Assembly (NCBI RefSeq): GCF_002927045.1
Contig: NZ_PRDW01000003.1
Coordinates: forward strand, 238,243-302,242
Source of the DNA: Mycetohabitans endofungorum
GTDB lineage: Bacteria; Pseudomonadota; Gammaproteobacteria; Burkholderiales; Burkholderiaceae
Reading direction: 5' to 3'
Length of the DNA: 64,000 bases
The notes under the pieces were generated by a model. The model worked only from the letters and a program-made list of their open reading frames with translations, did no database searches and was not told where the DNA came from. The position numbers and the translations under genes are program-made. Below, piece after piece: positions 28,467 to 38,543 of this stretch; positions within the stretch are counted from its first letter, which is position 1, and each line of letters starts with the position of its first letter.

Positions 28467-29666
28467 TTATACCCGTTCGAGGATACCGGCGGCACCCATG
28501 CCGGTACCGACGCACATCGTCACCATGCCGTACTTCTGCTTGCGACGACGCAGCCCGTGCACGACCGTGGCGGCGCGAATCGCTCCCGTGGCGCCCAGCG
28601 GGTGGCCCAACGCGATCGCGCCGCCCAGCGGGTTCACCTTGGTCTGGTCAAGCCCCAGATCACCGATCACCGCCAGCGCCTGTGCGGCAAACGCCTCGTT
28701 TAATTCAATCCAGTCGATGTCCTGCAGCGCCAGGCCAGCGGCCTTCAGCGCGGCCGGAATGGCTTCCTTCGGGCCGATGCCCATGATCTCCGGCGGCACG
28801 CCGCGCACCGCAAAGCTCACGAAGCGCGCCAGCGGTGTGAGGTTGAACTGCTTGAGGATCTTCTCCGACACCACGATCAGCGCACCGGCGCCATCCGAGG
28901 TCTGCGAGCTGTTGCCGGCCGTCACCGTACCTTTGTTCGCGAACATGGTCTTGAGCTTACCGAGCCCTTCCAGCGTCGTGTCGGCACGGGGCCCCTCGTC
29001 CAGCGCGATCTCACGCGAATTCACAACGACCTGGCCGCTCGCCAGATCCGGCACGCGGTCCGTCACCGTGTACGGCGCGATCTCGTCGGCGAATTCGCCC
29101 GCCTGCTGAGCGGCCAACGCCTTGTGGTGCGAACGCAGCGAAAACTCGTCCTGCGCCTCGCGCGACACGTTCCAGCGCTGCGCCACGCGCTCGGCGGTCA
29201 GCCCCATCCCATAGGCAATGCCGATATTCTCTTCGGCGTCGAAGATATGCGGCGACAACGAAGGCTTGTTGCCCATCATCGGCACCATGCTCATCGACTC
29301 GCAGCCGCCGGCGAGCATCACATCCGCTTCGCCGACACGGATGCGGTCGGCCGCCATCGCCAACGCGGTCACGCCGGACGCGCAAAAGCGGTTCACCGTG
29401 ACACCGCCGACGCTGGGCGGCAGGCCTGCCAGCAGCGCGCCGATACGCGCAACGTTCAGGCCCTGCTCCGCCTCCGGGATCGCACAGCCAACGATGGCAT
29501 CCTCAATCAGCTTCGTATCGAGCGCCGGCGCCTGCGCGAGGGCCGAGCGGATCGCGTGAGTCAGCAACTCGTCAGGGCGCGTATTGCGCAAAGCACCGCG
29601 CGGCGCCTTGCCGATCGGCGTGCGGCTGGCCGCGACGATGTAGGCATCTTGCACTTGTTTGCTCAT
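28467..29666 (-). CDS. fadA: Acetyl-CoA acyltransferase (3-ketoacyl-CoA thiolase)
   Basis: A 399-residue thiolase that cleaves 3-ketoacyl-CoA. The nucleophile cysteine is in VNRFCASGVTALA (C94 or close), the histidine in LNEAFAAQALA/ GGAIALGHPLGATGA and the second cysteine in MVTMCVGTGMGAAG. It follows the FadB-type gene by 24 bases; together they form a trifunctional-like beta-oxidation pair. Confidence 0.95.
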   Translation of the reverse strand: MSKQVQDAYIVAASRTPIGKAPRGALRNTRPDELLTHAIRSALAQAPALDTKLIEDAIVGCAIPEAEQGLNVARIGALLAGLPPSVGGVTVNRFCASGVTALAMAADRIRVGEADVMLAGGCESMSMVPMMGNKPSLSPHIFDAEENIGIAYGMGLTAERVAQRWNVSREAQDEFSLRSHHKALAAQQAGEFADEIAPYTVTDRVPDLASGQVVVNSREIALDEGPRADTTLEGLGKLKTMFANKGTVTAGNSSQTSDGAGALIVVSEKILKQFNLTPLARFVSFAVRGVPPEIMGIGPKEAIPAALKAAGLALQDIDWIELNEAFAAQALAVIGDLGLDQTKVNPLGGAIALGHPLGATGAIRAATVVHGLRRRKQKYGMVTMCVGTGMGAAGILERV

Positions 29667-29690
29667 CTTCAGACTCCTTGTCGGGCCGCG

Positions 29691-32126
29691 TTAATTGCGC
29701 ACCGGCTTGCCGGTCTGCAGCATGCCCATGATCCGTTCCTGCGTCTTCTGCGTGCCGAGCAGCGCAACGAACGCCCGGCGCTCGAGCGCGAGCAGCCACG
29801 CCTCATCAACGGTACTGCCCGCTTCGACGTCCCCACCGCAGATCGTCTCGGCGATGCGGCTGGCAATCAGGAAATCGTGTTCGCTGATAAAGCGCCCGTC
29901 GCGCATGTTGACCAACGACGCCTTGATGGTTGAAATCGCTGAACGTCCCGCCACCGGGATCGCGTTGGCCGGCAACGGCGGGCGATAGCCGGCCGCCGCC
30001 AGCGCGCGCGCTTCGTTCTTTGCGGTGTCGAGCAATTCGTGCACGTTAAAGACAATCGTGTCCGACGGCTTCAGATAACCGAGCGAGCGCGCCTCGTGCG
30101 CGGACGATGACACCTTCGCCATCGCCGCCGCCTCGAAGGGCTTTTGCAGAAACTGCAGCAGATTGCCCGTCGCACCCGCGTCGGCCGCGGCCTGAGCCGC
30201 GCGCAACGCCGCCTCCTTGAGCCCGCCGCCGGCCGGCACCAGCCCCACGCCGACCTCGACCAGCCCGATATAGGTCTCCACGTGAGCGACGCGCTTGGCG
30301 CTATGCAGCAGCAGTTCACAGCCGCCACCCAGCGCAATGCCCGACGCGGCCGATACCACCGGCACGTTCGCGTACTTCACGCGCAGCATGCCCTGCTGGA
30401 ATTTCTGCACGAATGGCTCGATGCCCTCGGCGCCGCCCATCATGAACGCGGGCATCGCTTCCTCGAGATTGGCGCCGGCGGAGAACGGGCCGCCCGGCGC
30501 GCCGAGTTTGAGCGACGTCGGCTGCCAGATCACCAGCGCCTTGTATTGCTGTTCAGCAACGTCGATTGCCTGCGTGATTCCGTCGATCACGCTCGGCCCA
30601 ATCGTATTCATCTTCGACTTGAACGATAGGATCAGCACGTCGTCCTCGCCGACCCGCTCGTCGACCCATGCACGCACCGCATCGGTCTCGAACACCGTCT
30701 TGCCATACGCGCGCGGATCGTTGCTGGCCTCGCCAACCAACGGCGCAAGGAACACCTGCTTGCGGTAGACCGGCAGCGTGCTGCGCGGCACGAACGTGCG
30801 CCGCGCCGGCGACCACGAACCCTGTGCCGTATGCACGCCGCCCTGCTCCCCGACAGGGCTCTCCAGCACCCATGCCGGCAGCGCCACGTCGGCCAATGCC
30901 TTGCCGGCACGGATGTCTTCCTGGACCCATTCGGCAACCTGCTTCCAGCCGGCGGCCTGCCACCCTTCGAACGGCCCCTCGGTCCAACCGAAGCCCCAGC
31001 GGATCGCCAGGTCGACGTCGCGCGCGTTATCGGCGATCGATTCGAGATGCACGGCAATGTAGTGGTACACATCACGAAAAATCGACCACAGAAATTGCGC
31101 CTGCGGATGCGTGGACTCGCGCAACAGCTTCAGCCGCTCGGCGGGCGCACGCTTGAGGATGCGGGCGACAAGCTCGTCGGCCTTGGCGCCACTGTCCACG
31201 TACTCGCCGGTCTTCGCGTCCAGCACCTTGATGGCCTTGCCTTCCTTCTTATAGAACCCCGCGCCACTCTTTTGTCCGAGCGCTCCTTTGGCCACCAGCG
31301 CGGCGAGCATTGGCGGCGTTTGGTAGACCGGGAAGAACGGATCACCGGCCAGGTTGTCCTGCATCGTCTTGATGACGTGCATCATCGTATCCAGGCCGAC
31401 CACGTCAGCGGTGCGGAACGTGGCCGACTTTGCGCGGCCCAGCCGTGAGCCGGTCAGGTCGTCAACCTCGTCCAAACGCAGTCCGAACTTGGCTGCCTCG
31501 GTGATCACCGCGAGGATCGAGAAGATGCCGACGCGGTTCGCAATGAAGTTCGGTGTGTCCTTGGCGCGCACCACGCCCTTGCCGACTACGCTGGTGAGCA
31601 CGGTCTCGAGTTGATCGAGTATCTCCGCGCGCGTATGCTCGGTCGGAATCAGCTCGACCAGATGCATGTACCGCGGTGGATTGAAAAAGTGCACGCCGCA
31701 AAAGCGCGCTTTCAGGTCATCGGAGAAGCCTTCCGAGAGCCGGGTAATCGACAGCCCCGACGTATTGGTCGCAAAGATCGCCTTCTCGCCGATATACGGG
31801 GACACCTTCTTGTACAGATCGTGCTTCCAGTCCATGCGCTCGGCGATCGCCTCGATCACCACGTCGCACTCGCGCAGCTTGTCCAGATCGTCTTCGTAGT
31901 TGGCGGCGACGATATGCGCGGCATCATCCTTCACGCCGAACGGCGCCGGCGACAGCTTTTTCAGTTGCTCAATCGCGTTGAGCGCGATGCCGTTCTTGGG
32001 CCCCTCCTTCGCGGGCAGGTCGAACAGCAACACCGGCACCTTCGCGTTGATCAGATGCGCCGCGATTTGCGCGCCCATCACGCCGGCACCTAGCACCGCT
32101 ACCTTGCGAATGATCAGATTGCTCAC
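29691..32126 (-). CDS. 3-hydroxyacyl-CoA dehydrogenase/enoyl-CoA hydratase fusion
   Basis: An 811-residue bifunctional beta-oxidation enzyme of the FadN/FadB type with dehydrogenase first. The NAD fold starts VAVLGAGVMGAQIAAHLINA; ANRVGIFSI marks the dehydrogenase C-terminal domain; the hydratase domain near the C-terminal half contains SAASGIALGGGCELLLHSAK. I start at GTG 32126 because GGAGAG sits just before it; a TTG four codons upstream is the alternative. The domain order is opposite to that of E. coli FadB. Confidence 0.94.
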   Translation of the reverse strand: MSNLIIRKVAVLGAGVMGAQIAAHLINAKVPVLLFDLPAKEGPKNGIALNAIEQLKKLSPAPFGVKDDAAHIVAANYEDDLDKLRECDVVIEAIAERMDWKHDLYKKVSPYIGEKAIFATNTSGLSITRLSEGFSDDLKARFCGVHFFNPPRYMHLVELIPTEHTRAEILDQLETVLTSVVGKGVVRAKDTPNFIANRVGIFSILAVITEAAKFGLRLDEVDDLTGSRLGRAKSATFRTADVVGLDTMMHVIKTMQDNLAGDPFFPVYQTPPMLAALVAKGALGQKSGAGFYKKEGKAIKVLDAKTGEYVDSGAKADELVARILKRAPAERLKLLRESTHPQAQFLWSIFRDVYHYIAVHLESIADNARDVDLAIRWGFGWTEGPFEGWQAAGWKQVAEWVQEDIRAGKALADVALPAWVLESPVGEQGGVHTAQGSWSPARRTFVPRSTLPVYRKQVFLAPLVGEASNDPRAYGKTVFETDAVRAWVDERVGEDDVLILSFKSKMNTIGPSVIDGITQAIDVAEQQYKALVIWQPTSLKLGAPGGPFSAGANLEEAMPAFMMGGAEGIEPFVQKFQQGMLRVKYANVPVVSAASGIALGGGCELLLHSAKRVAHVETYIGLVEVGVGLVPAGGGLKEAALRAAQAAADAGATGNLLQFLQKPFEAAAMAKVSSSAHEARSLGYLKPSDTIVFNVHELLDTAKNEARALAAAGYRPPLPANAIPVAGRSAISTIKASLVNMRDGRFISEHDFLIASRIAETICGGDVEAGSTVDEAWLLALERRAFVALLGTQKTQERIMGMLQTGKPVRN

Positions 32127-32158
32127 GTGTCTCTCCAATTAGAGCCTGCTCCCATCCA

Positions 32159-33880
32159 TTAGAACAGCGCTTCGTCGATCTCGGTCAGCGGCTTGGCTCC
32201 GGCACGCGCGGCACGGATCGTGAAGGCCGTCTCGGGCAACAGCTTCGCGAAGTAGAACCGCGCGGTCGCGAGCTTGGACCGGTAAAACGGGTCGCCGCTA
32301 TCCTGCTTGTCCAGCGCCAGACGAGCCATACGTGCCCAGAAGTACGAGAACACCAAATGCCCGACCGTGCGCAGGTACGGTACCGCCGCGGCGCCGACCT
32401 CGTCCGGGTTCTGCATCGCCTTCATGCCGATTTCCATCGTCAGCTTCTGTACCTTCTCGCCGATGTCCGCCAGCGGATTGACGAACTCCTGCATATCAGG
32501 GTTGATGCCCTCGGCCTCGACAAAATCCTGCACAAGCTTGCCAAACTTCTTCAACTTCGCGCCTATGTCACCAAGCACCTTGCGCCCCAGCAGGTCCAGC
32601 GCCTGAATCGTGTTGGTGCCTTCGTAGATCATGTTGATGCGCGCATCGCGCACATATTGCTCCATGCCCCATTCAGCGATATAGCCATGGCCGCCCAACA
32701 CCTGCATGGCGTTGTTGGTCGCCTCGAACGCGTTGTCGGTCAGAAACGCCTTGATGACCGGCGTGAGCAACGCAACGAGGTCGGCCGCGTCCCGGCGCAC
32801 CGCCTCGACGTAGGCCTTCTGCGTCAACAACATGCGTCGCACATCCGGGTGCACGATGATCGGGTCAGCCGCCTTGTCCGGCGCCTTAGGACCGCTGAGC
32901 GAGCGCATCTGCTGCCGCTGCCTCGCGTAGGCGAGCGAGTTCTGGTACGCGACCTCGGTCAGCCCCAGGCCTTGCATGCCCACGCCAAGCCGCGCCGCAT
33001 TCATCATCACGAACATCGCATTCAAGCCTTTGTTCGGCTCGCCAACCATCCAGCCCTTGGCGCCATCCAGGTTGATCACGCAGGTCGCATTGCCATGGAT
33101 GCCCATCTTGTGCTCGATCGAGCCACACTTGACGCCGTTGCGCTGCCCAGGCTCGTCGTTGTCGTCGGGGATGAACTTGGGCACGATGAACAATGAAATG
33201 CCCTTGGTCCCCGCCGGGGCCTGCGGCAACCGCGCGAGCACCAGGTGGACGATGTTGTCGGCGAGGTCGTGCTCGCCGCTCGAAATGAAGATTTTCGTGC
33301 CGGTGATCGAGTATGAACCGTCGCCGTTGGGCTCGGCCCGCGTGCGCAGGATCCCAAGGTCAGTGCCGCAATGCGGCTCGGTCAGGCACATCGTGCCGGT
33401 CCACTGGCCGGATATCAGCTTCGGCAAGTACCGCTGCTGAAGCTCAGGCGTGCCGTGCGCGTGCAGGCATTCGTACGCGCCGTGCGACAGACCAGGATAC
33501 ATAGTCCATGCCTGGTTCGCCGAATTGAGCATCTCGTACAGCGCGTTGTTCACGAACACAGGCAAGCCCTGGCCGCCATAGGCCGGATCGCAGCCCAGCG
33601 CTGGCCAGCCGGCCTCGACATACTGTTGATACGCTTGCTTGAAGCCCTCGGGCGTGGTCACCACGCCGTCGCCGACGTACGTGCAACCCTGCTGGTCGCC
33701 AACCTGGTTCAACGGAAACAGCACCTCGGAGCAGAACTTGCCCGCCTCTTGCAGCACCGCATTGATCGTATCGGCATCCAGCTCCGCGTGCTTAGGCAGT
33801 TGCTTCAGTTCGGCTTCGACGTTCAGCAATTCGTGCAAGACGAATTGCATGTCGCGCAACGGTGCAGCGTACTGTCCCAT
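32159..33880 (-). CDS. Acyl-CoA dehydrogenase with C-terminal extension
   Basis: A 573-residue FAD enzyme that introduces the double bond in acyl-CoA. Landmarks are MCLTEPHCGTDLG, SGEHDLADNIVHLVLAR and the active-site region ARINMIYEGTNTIQALDLLG with its catalytic glutamate. Homologues I recall are about 597 residues; the segment after MLLTQKAYVE (residue 359, near 32803) runs straight into AVRRDAADLVAL, so about 24 residues of a helix appear to be deleted in frame. Second gene of the TetR-headed operon. Confidence 0.93.
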   Translation of the reverse strand: MGQYAAPLRDMQFVLHELLNVEAELKQLPKHAELDADTINAVLQEAGKFCSEVLFPLNQVGDQQGCTYVGDGVVTTPEGFKQAYQQYVEAGWPALGCDPAYGGQGLPVFVNNALYEMLNSANQAWTMYPGLSHGAYECLHAHGTPELQQRYLPKLISGQWTGTMCLTEPHCGTDLGILRTRAEPNGDGSYSITGTKIFISSGEHDLADNIVHLVLARLPQAPAGTKGISLFIVPKFIPDDNDEPGQRNGVKCGSIEHKMGIHGNATCVINLDGAKGWMVGEPNKGLNAMFVMMNAARLGVGMQGLGLTEVAYQNSLAYARQRQQMRSLSGPKAPDKAADPIIVHPDVRRMLLTQKAYVEAVRRDAADLVALLTPVIKAFLTDNAFEATNNAMQVLGGHGYIAEWGMEQYVRDARINMIYEGTNTIQALDLLGRKVLGDIGAKLKKFGKLVQDFVEAEGINPDMQEFVNPLADIGEKVQKLTMEIGMKAMQNPDEVGAAAVPYLRTVGHLVFSYFWARMARLALDKQDSGDPFYRSKLATARFYFAKLLPETAFTIRAARAGAKPLTEIDEALF

Positions 33881-33934
33881 GACTCTCTCCGTTTTGACTA
33901 AGATGCCGGCGATACGCGGGGTGATCTGCCCACG

Positions 33935-34543
33935 TCAGCGACCAGCGTCGCTTTGATACGACACAAAAACCTTGTCGAGCACCCGCCACGCGACCTCGAC
34001 CGCATCCGGCAAGCGCAGGAAACGCGCATCGTGGTGCAGCCCGAGCGTCACGCTGTACAACTCGAACAGCATCAGCCGCGGGTCGGTGTCCGCACGCAGG
34101 TGCCCTTCATTCTTGGCTTGCGAGATGGCGCGGATCAGCGTGCCGCGCCAGGTACGGACGCTGCGCGCGAGTTCCTCGCGCACGGCGCTGGCGGCTCGAT
34201 CATCGTACTCGACGGCGCCACTAATGTAGATGCAACCCGTGGTGACCTCTTGAATCCGCTTCTCCATCCATCGGCCGACCAGCGCCTTGAGGCGCGGCAA
34301 CCCACGCGGCTCCCGGATCGCCGGGAAGAACACCTCCTGTTCGAAGCGCTGGTGGTATTCCCGGATCACCTCAACTTGCAAATCTTCGCGCGAACCAAAG
34401 TGCGCGAACACACCGCTCTTGCTCATCTGCATGCGCTCGGCCAGTAGACCGATCGTCAACCCCTCAAGCCCGTCCCGGCTCGCCAGATCCAACGCAGCAT
34501 CCAAGATCGCCGCACGGGTTTGTTCGCCTTTTCGCATAGCCAT
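33935..34543 (-). CDS. TetR-family regulator of the beta-oxidation operon
   Basis: A 202-residue repressor. The DNA-binding helix-turn-helix is TIGLLAERMQMSKSGVFAHF. The C-terminal ligand domain is of the type that binds acyl-CoA in betaproteobacterial fatty-acid regulators. It is the first gene, 54 bases ahead of the acyl-CoA dehydrogenase, and an 18-bp palindrome lies 83 bases upstream. It probably represses its own operon until acyl-CoA is present. ATG 34543 or 34537 are both possible starts. Confidence 0.9.
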   Translation of the reverse strand: MAMRKGEQTRAAILDAALDLASRDGLEGLTIGLLAERMQMSKSGVFAHFGSREDLQVEVIREYHQRFEQEVFFPAIREPRGLPRLKALVGRWMEKRIQEVTTGCIYISGAVEYDDRAASAVREELARSVRTWRGTLIRAISQAKNEGHLRADTDPRLMLFELYSVTLGLHHDARFLRLPDAVEVAWRVLDKVFVSYQSDAGR

Positions 34544-34625
34544 TTTTACTGTCCGTTCATTGCCCCACAAAATAGAACGGCCGTACTATTATTATGGGCG
34601 GCCGCTCGCGGAAACAAGCTATTTA

Positions 34626-34643
34626 TTAGAAACGAGTTTCTAA
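34626..34643. promoter_or_regulatory. Palindromic operator upstream of the TetR gene
   Basis: Perfect palindrome TTAGAAACGAGTTTCTAA. The core GAAAC-N2-GTTTC matches the operator pattern known for PsrA-type fatty-acid regulators. It lies 83 bases before the TetR start, a natural position for autorepression. Confidence 0.7.
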
Positions 34644-34653
34644 CAAGCACGAC

Positions 34654-34669
34654 CGTGCTGTACAGCACG
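34654..34669. repeat. Second perfect 16-bp palindrome
   Basis: CGTGCTGTACAGCACG is fully self-complementary and lies 10 bases from the TetR operator, in the gap before the clsB end. It has no T-tract and its function is unknown. Confidence 0.6.
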
Positions 34670-34815
34670 ATGACCGGTCACCAACGTAATGATGTCATCC
34701 GATGCCCGTGCTCCGGTCCCGCGCGTTTGGGATGCTGCGTGGTGGCGCACCGTCGAACCTGCATGTGCGCCATTTCAAGTGATTTTGCGAACCGGATCAA
34801 GAATGGATTGCGTCG

Positions 34816-36150
34816 TCAATCGTAGCTGCCGATGGTGAGCAGCTTCATGGCGAGCCAATATCCGTTGTACGCGATCCAGTTCGCCACCCGCACCAGCCAC
34901 GGCCGCGATGCGTAACGCTGCGGGTCGATGGAGCGCGATTGCTCCACAGCCTCGAGGATTGCCGCGCGTATGCCGGCCACCTCGGGATGCCGGAACAACA
35001 CTAGGTTTGCTTCATGGTTGAGCACCAGCGACAGCGCATCAAGGTTGGATGATCCGATCGTGCCCCAAACACCGTCGACCACTGCGACCTTGCCATGCAG
35101 CATCGTACGGTCATATTCGGCAATCCGGATACCCACGCGCAGCAACGACTGATAGAGAAACGGCACCGCGTAGTCGAGCGCGACAAATTCGTTGCGTCCA
35201 ATCACCAGTGACACCCGCACGCCACGGCGTGCTGCGCGGATCAACTCGCGGCGCATCCGGCGGTCGGGCACGAAGTACGGGTTGGCCACCAGGATCTCAT
35301 CACGCGCCTGCCGAATCGCCAGCCGATAGGCGCGTTCGATCGCGCGCCGATTATTGACGTTATCGCGCGCGACGAACGCGACCTGCGGTACGTCCGCCGG
35401 CGTGCCGAGCGCCCCGAGCGCGCGGCGGCGCGCCCGGGCGGTACGCGGCGTTGCATCGCCGGGATGGTCGCGGCCGGCGGCGGCTGGGCGGCGGGCCACC
35501 GTGGCATCGGTTGCCGGGGTGCTGTCCGGCCCGTGCGCCGGACGTTCGCCCGGCACCGCCGGCGGCGGGGGGATCCGGGCTTGGTAGATACGTCGCCATT
35601 GCAGGTCGAACGCTTCGACCAAATCCACGACGGCGGGACCGATCACCTCGGCCGAATAGTCCCATCGGGCAGACGGCAACGGGCGGCCCGCCTCCAGCCG
35701 GTCGTCTACGACGTTGTGTCCGCCGCAAAAACCATAGCGCCGATCGACGGCAGCCAGCTTGCGATGAGTGCGTGAAAATCCGAAGCGGACACTGAAGATG
35801 CCCGGATTGTAGATACGGTGTTCGATGCCGGCATCGCGCCATGCACGTAACAATTCGCTGCGCGGGGTGCCGATGCCGTCGGTGATCACCCGCACGCGCA
35901 CGCCTCTCGCGGCGGCACGCGCCAGCGCCGCGCTGACGCGCGCGCCGCATGGATCGTCGCGGAAAATATACGTCTCGAGCGCGACCTCGTGTTCGGCCGC
36001 GTCAATTCGCTCAATCAACGCATCGAACAGCGCGGTGCCAGATCCAAAGATCCGCACGTCATTGCCGGCGGTAAAGCGCAACCGAGGCTTACGATGGCCG
36101 CCCAACATCGTCTGTCGAAGCTGAACCAGACGCTCGAGAGTGGCCACCAT
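34816..36150 (-). CDS. clsB: Phospholipase D-type cardiolipin synthase (ClsB-like)
   Basis: A 444-residue membrane-associated phosphatidyltransferase that makes cardiolipin. Two HKD motifs are present: THRKLAAVDRRYGFCGG and LHGKVAVVDGVWGTIGSSN. The region between the two domains (about residues 185-245) is a Pro/Ala/Arg-rich low-complexity linker, longer than usual. ATG 36150 lies 13 bases after the nudB stop. Confidence 0.92.
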   Translation of the reverse strand: MVATLERLVQLRQTMLGGHRKPRLRFTAGNDVRIFGSGTALFDALIERIDAAEHEVALETYIFRDDPCGARVSAALARAAARGVRVRVITDGIGTPRSELLRAWRDAGIEHRIYNPGIFSVRFGFSRTHRKLAAVDRRYGFCGGHNVVDDRLEAGRPLPSARWDYSAEVIGPAVVDLVEAFDLQWRRIYQARIPPPPAVPGERPAHGPDSTPATDATVARRPAAAGRDHPGDATPRTARARRRALGALGTPADVPQVAFVARDNVNNRRAIERAYRLAIRQARDEILVANPYFVPDRRMRRELIRAARRGVRVSLVIGRNEFVALDYAVPFLYQSLLRVGIRIAEYDRTMLHGKVAVVDGVWGTIGSSNLDALSLVLNHEANLVLFRHPEVAGIRAAILEAVEQSRSIDPQRYASRPWLVRVANWIAYNGYWLAMKLLTIGSYD

Positions 36151-36163
36151 TGCCGCGCTCCGT

Positions 36164-36634
36164 TCAACTGGCAGCGAGTCGCCCTGGCAACTGCAGGATT
36201 GCATCGCGATTCGATGCTGAAAAACAGCGCGCCGCGGCGTCCCGATAGGGCAGCCACGCGTACGCGACGTGCTCGCGCGGCGCCAGCGTGATATCGATGG
36301 ATTGTGGCACGCAGAGGCTAAACCAGTGCTCAATATTGCGCTTCACGCCGGGCGCATAGCGATGGCGCCATTGCGGGTAGATCTCGTACTCGATCGCATG
36401 GCGCCAATCGCGCAGCGCGTCGGCCGGCACCTGCGCCGTGCCGACCGTGATGCCAGTCTCCTCGAACACTTCGCGTGCCGCGGTCAGCGCCAGCGGCTCG
36501 TCGGGCGTGTCCTTCGAGCCGGTCACCGATTGCCAGAAACCGGGGTGATCGGCGCGTTCGATGACCAGCACGTCCAGCGTGGCGGTGTGAATCACCACCA
36601 ACACCGACTCCGGGATCTTGAACGGCCGGGACAT
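36164..36634 (-). CDS. nudB: Dihydroneopterin triphosphate diphosphatase
   Basis: A 156-residue Nudix hydrolase of folate synthesis. The Nudix box is GSKDTPDEPLALTAAREVFEETGI, with the REVFEETG core intact. The family C-terminal half EHWFSLCVP and HVAYAWLPYRDA follows. It is 25 bases downstream of aspS, the usual Burkholderia arrangement. Confidence 0.93.
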   Translation of the reverse strand: MSRPFKIPESVLVVIHTATLDVLVIERADHPGFWQSVTGSKDTPDEPLALTAAREVFEETGITVGTAQVPADALRDWRHAIEYEIYPQWRHRYAPGVKRNIEHWFSLCVPQSIDITLAPREHVAYAWLPYRDAAARCFSASNRDAILQLPGRLAAS

Positions 36635-36659
36635 CCGGCAACCTGCGCCGCGCGCCGTA

Positions 36660-38462
36660 CTACGCGTTGGCCGGTTCGGCGTTGCGCAACCGGATATGCA
36701 GGTCACGCAACTGACGCTCATCCACCTCGCTTGGCGCTTGCGTGAGCAGGCACTGCGCACGCTGGGTCTTCGGGAACGCGATCACGTCGCGAATCGAATC
36801 CGCGCCGGCCATCATCGTGACGATCCGGTCCAGGCCGAAAGCAATACCACCGTGTGGCGGCGCGCCATATTGCAACGCGTCGAGCAAGAAACCAAACTTC
36901 GCACGCGCTTCCTCCGGACCGATCTTCAGCGCGCGGAACACCTGGCTTTGCACGTCTTCTCGATGGATCCGCACCGAACCGCCGCCAATTTCCCAGCCGT
37001 TGAGCACCATGTCGTACGCCTTTGCCAGGCAACGGCCCGGATCGACCTCCAAATATTCGAGGTGTTCGTCCTTCGGGCTGGTGAACGGGTGATGCGCGGC
37101 AACCCATCGATCGTCCTCGTCATCGTACTCGAACATCGGGAAATCGATGATCCACAGCGGCTTCCAACCTTCCTCGAACAGCCCGCCACTGCGACCGAAC
37201 TCTGAGTAGCCGATTTTCAACCGCAGCGCGCCGAGGCTGTCGTTGACCACCTTGGCACGGTCCGCACCGAAGAAAATGATGTCGCCGTCCTGCGCGCCGG
37301 TGCGCTCGAGGATCGCCGCAATGCACGCATCGTGCAGGTTCTTGACGATTGGGCTTTGCAAGCCGTCGCGCCCCTTGGCCACCTCGTTGACCTTGATCCA
37401 CGCGAGACCCTTCGCGCCATAGATACGCACGAAGTCCGTATAGCCGTCGATATCGCCACGCGTCAACTCCGCTCCGTTGGGCACGCGCAGCGCGGCCACG
37501 CGGCCGTCCTTCGTGTTCGCCGGCGTGCTGAACACCTTGAAGTCGACATCCTTCATCACGTCGGTCAACTCGGTAAATTCTAGCGTCACGCGCAAATCGG
37601 GCTTGTCCGAGCCGAAGCGGCGCATCGCTTCCGCGTACTGCATGACCGGGAATGGATCGGCAAGCTGGACGTCGATCGTCGTCTTGAACACATGACGAAT
37701 CATCGCCTCGAACAGGTCGCGGATCTCTTGCTCGTTCAGGAACGACGTTTCACAGTCGATCTGCGTGAACTCCGGCTGTCGGTCCGCACGCAGGTCTTCG
37801 TCGCGGAAGCACTTGGTGATTTGATAATAGCGGTCGAAGTTGGCCACCATCAGCAGCTGCTTGAACAACTGCGGCGACTGCGGCAATGCGAAGAACATCC
37901 CTGCGTTCACGCGCGACGGCACCAGGTAGTCGCGTGCGCCTTCCGGCGTACTCTTCGTGAGCATCGGCGTCTCGATGTCGATGAACCCCTGCTCGTCCAG
38001 GTACTTGCGCGACTCCATCGCGACACGATAGCGCAGGCGCAGGTTGTGCTGCATCTGCGGCCGGCGCAGGTCCAGCACGCGATGCGTCAGACGCGTGGTC
38101 TCCGACAGGTTCTCATCGTCTAGTTGGAACGGCGGCGTCACCGATGCGTTGAGCACCGTTAGCTCGTGGCACAACACCTCGATCCGGCCACTGGTCAGGT
38201 TCGCGTTGAGGGTACCTTCCGGGCGCGCCCGCACGATGCCGACCACACGCACACAGAACTCATGCCGCACCCCTTCGGCGGTCTTGAACATGTCCGGCCG
38301 GTCCGGGTCGCACACCACTTGCACCAATCCCTCGCAGTCGCGCAGGTCGATGAAGATGACGCCGCCATGGTCGCGGCGCCGATGCACCCAGCCACACAGC
38401 GACACCGATTGGCCCAGTAGTTTTTCAGTCACCAGACCACAATATTCAGATCTCATCGACAT
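36660..38462 (-). CDS. aspS: Aspartyl-tRNA synthetase
   Basis: A 600-residue class II bacterial-type synthetase. The OB-fold anticodon domain starts [19 protein letters not shown]; motif 2 is [18 protein letters not shown]; motif 3 is [15 protein letters not shown]. In this group the enzyme is often non-discriminating, charging tRNA-Asn too, with GatCAB correcting; I cannot confirm that from this window. Start ATG 38462 (MSMRSEYC). Confidence 0.97.
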   Translation of the reverse strand: MSMRSEYCGLVTEKLLGQSVSLCGWVHRRRDHGGVIFIDLRDCEGLVQVVCDPDRPDMFKTAEGVRHEFCVRVVGIVRARPEGTLNANLTSGRIEVLCHELTVLNASVTPPFQLDDENLSETTRLTHRVLDLRRPQMQHNLRLRYRVAMESRKYLDEQGFIDIETPMLTKSTPEGARDYLVPSRVNAGMFFALPQSPQLFKQLLMVANFDRYYQITKCFRDEDLRADRQPEFTQIDCETSFLNEQEIRDLFEAMIRHVFKTTIDVQLADPFPVMQYAEAMRRFGSDKPDLRVTLEFTELTDVMKDVDFKVFSTPANTKDGRVAALRVPNGAELTRGDIDGYTDFVRIYGAKGLAWIKVNEVAKGRDGLQSPIVKNLHDACIAAILERTGAQDGDIIFFGADRAKVVNDSLGALRLKIGYSEFGRSGGLFEEGWKPLWIIDFPMFEYDDEDDRWVAAHHPFTSPKDEHLEYLEVDPGRCLAKAYDMVLNGWEIGGGSVRIHREDVQSQVFRALKIGPEEARAKFGFLLDALQYGAPPHGGIAFGLDRIVTMMAGADSIRDVIAFPKTQRAQCLLTQAPSEVDERQLRDLHIRLRNAEPANA

Positions 38463-38543
38463 GATGTTCGTCTTTCGTTCGTAAAGATGGGCGCCGGCGG
38501 CGCGACCGGCATCATGCCGGCGCGCGGGCTGCGCCCGCAATAA

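Noticed and set aside
34654..34669. CGTGCTGTACAGCACG as a LexA SOS box
   Set aside because: LexA boxes need CTG and CAG separated by about 10 bases; here they are almost adjacent, and no SOS gene follows.
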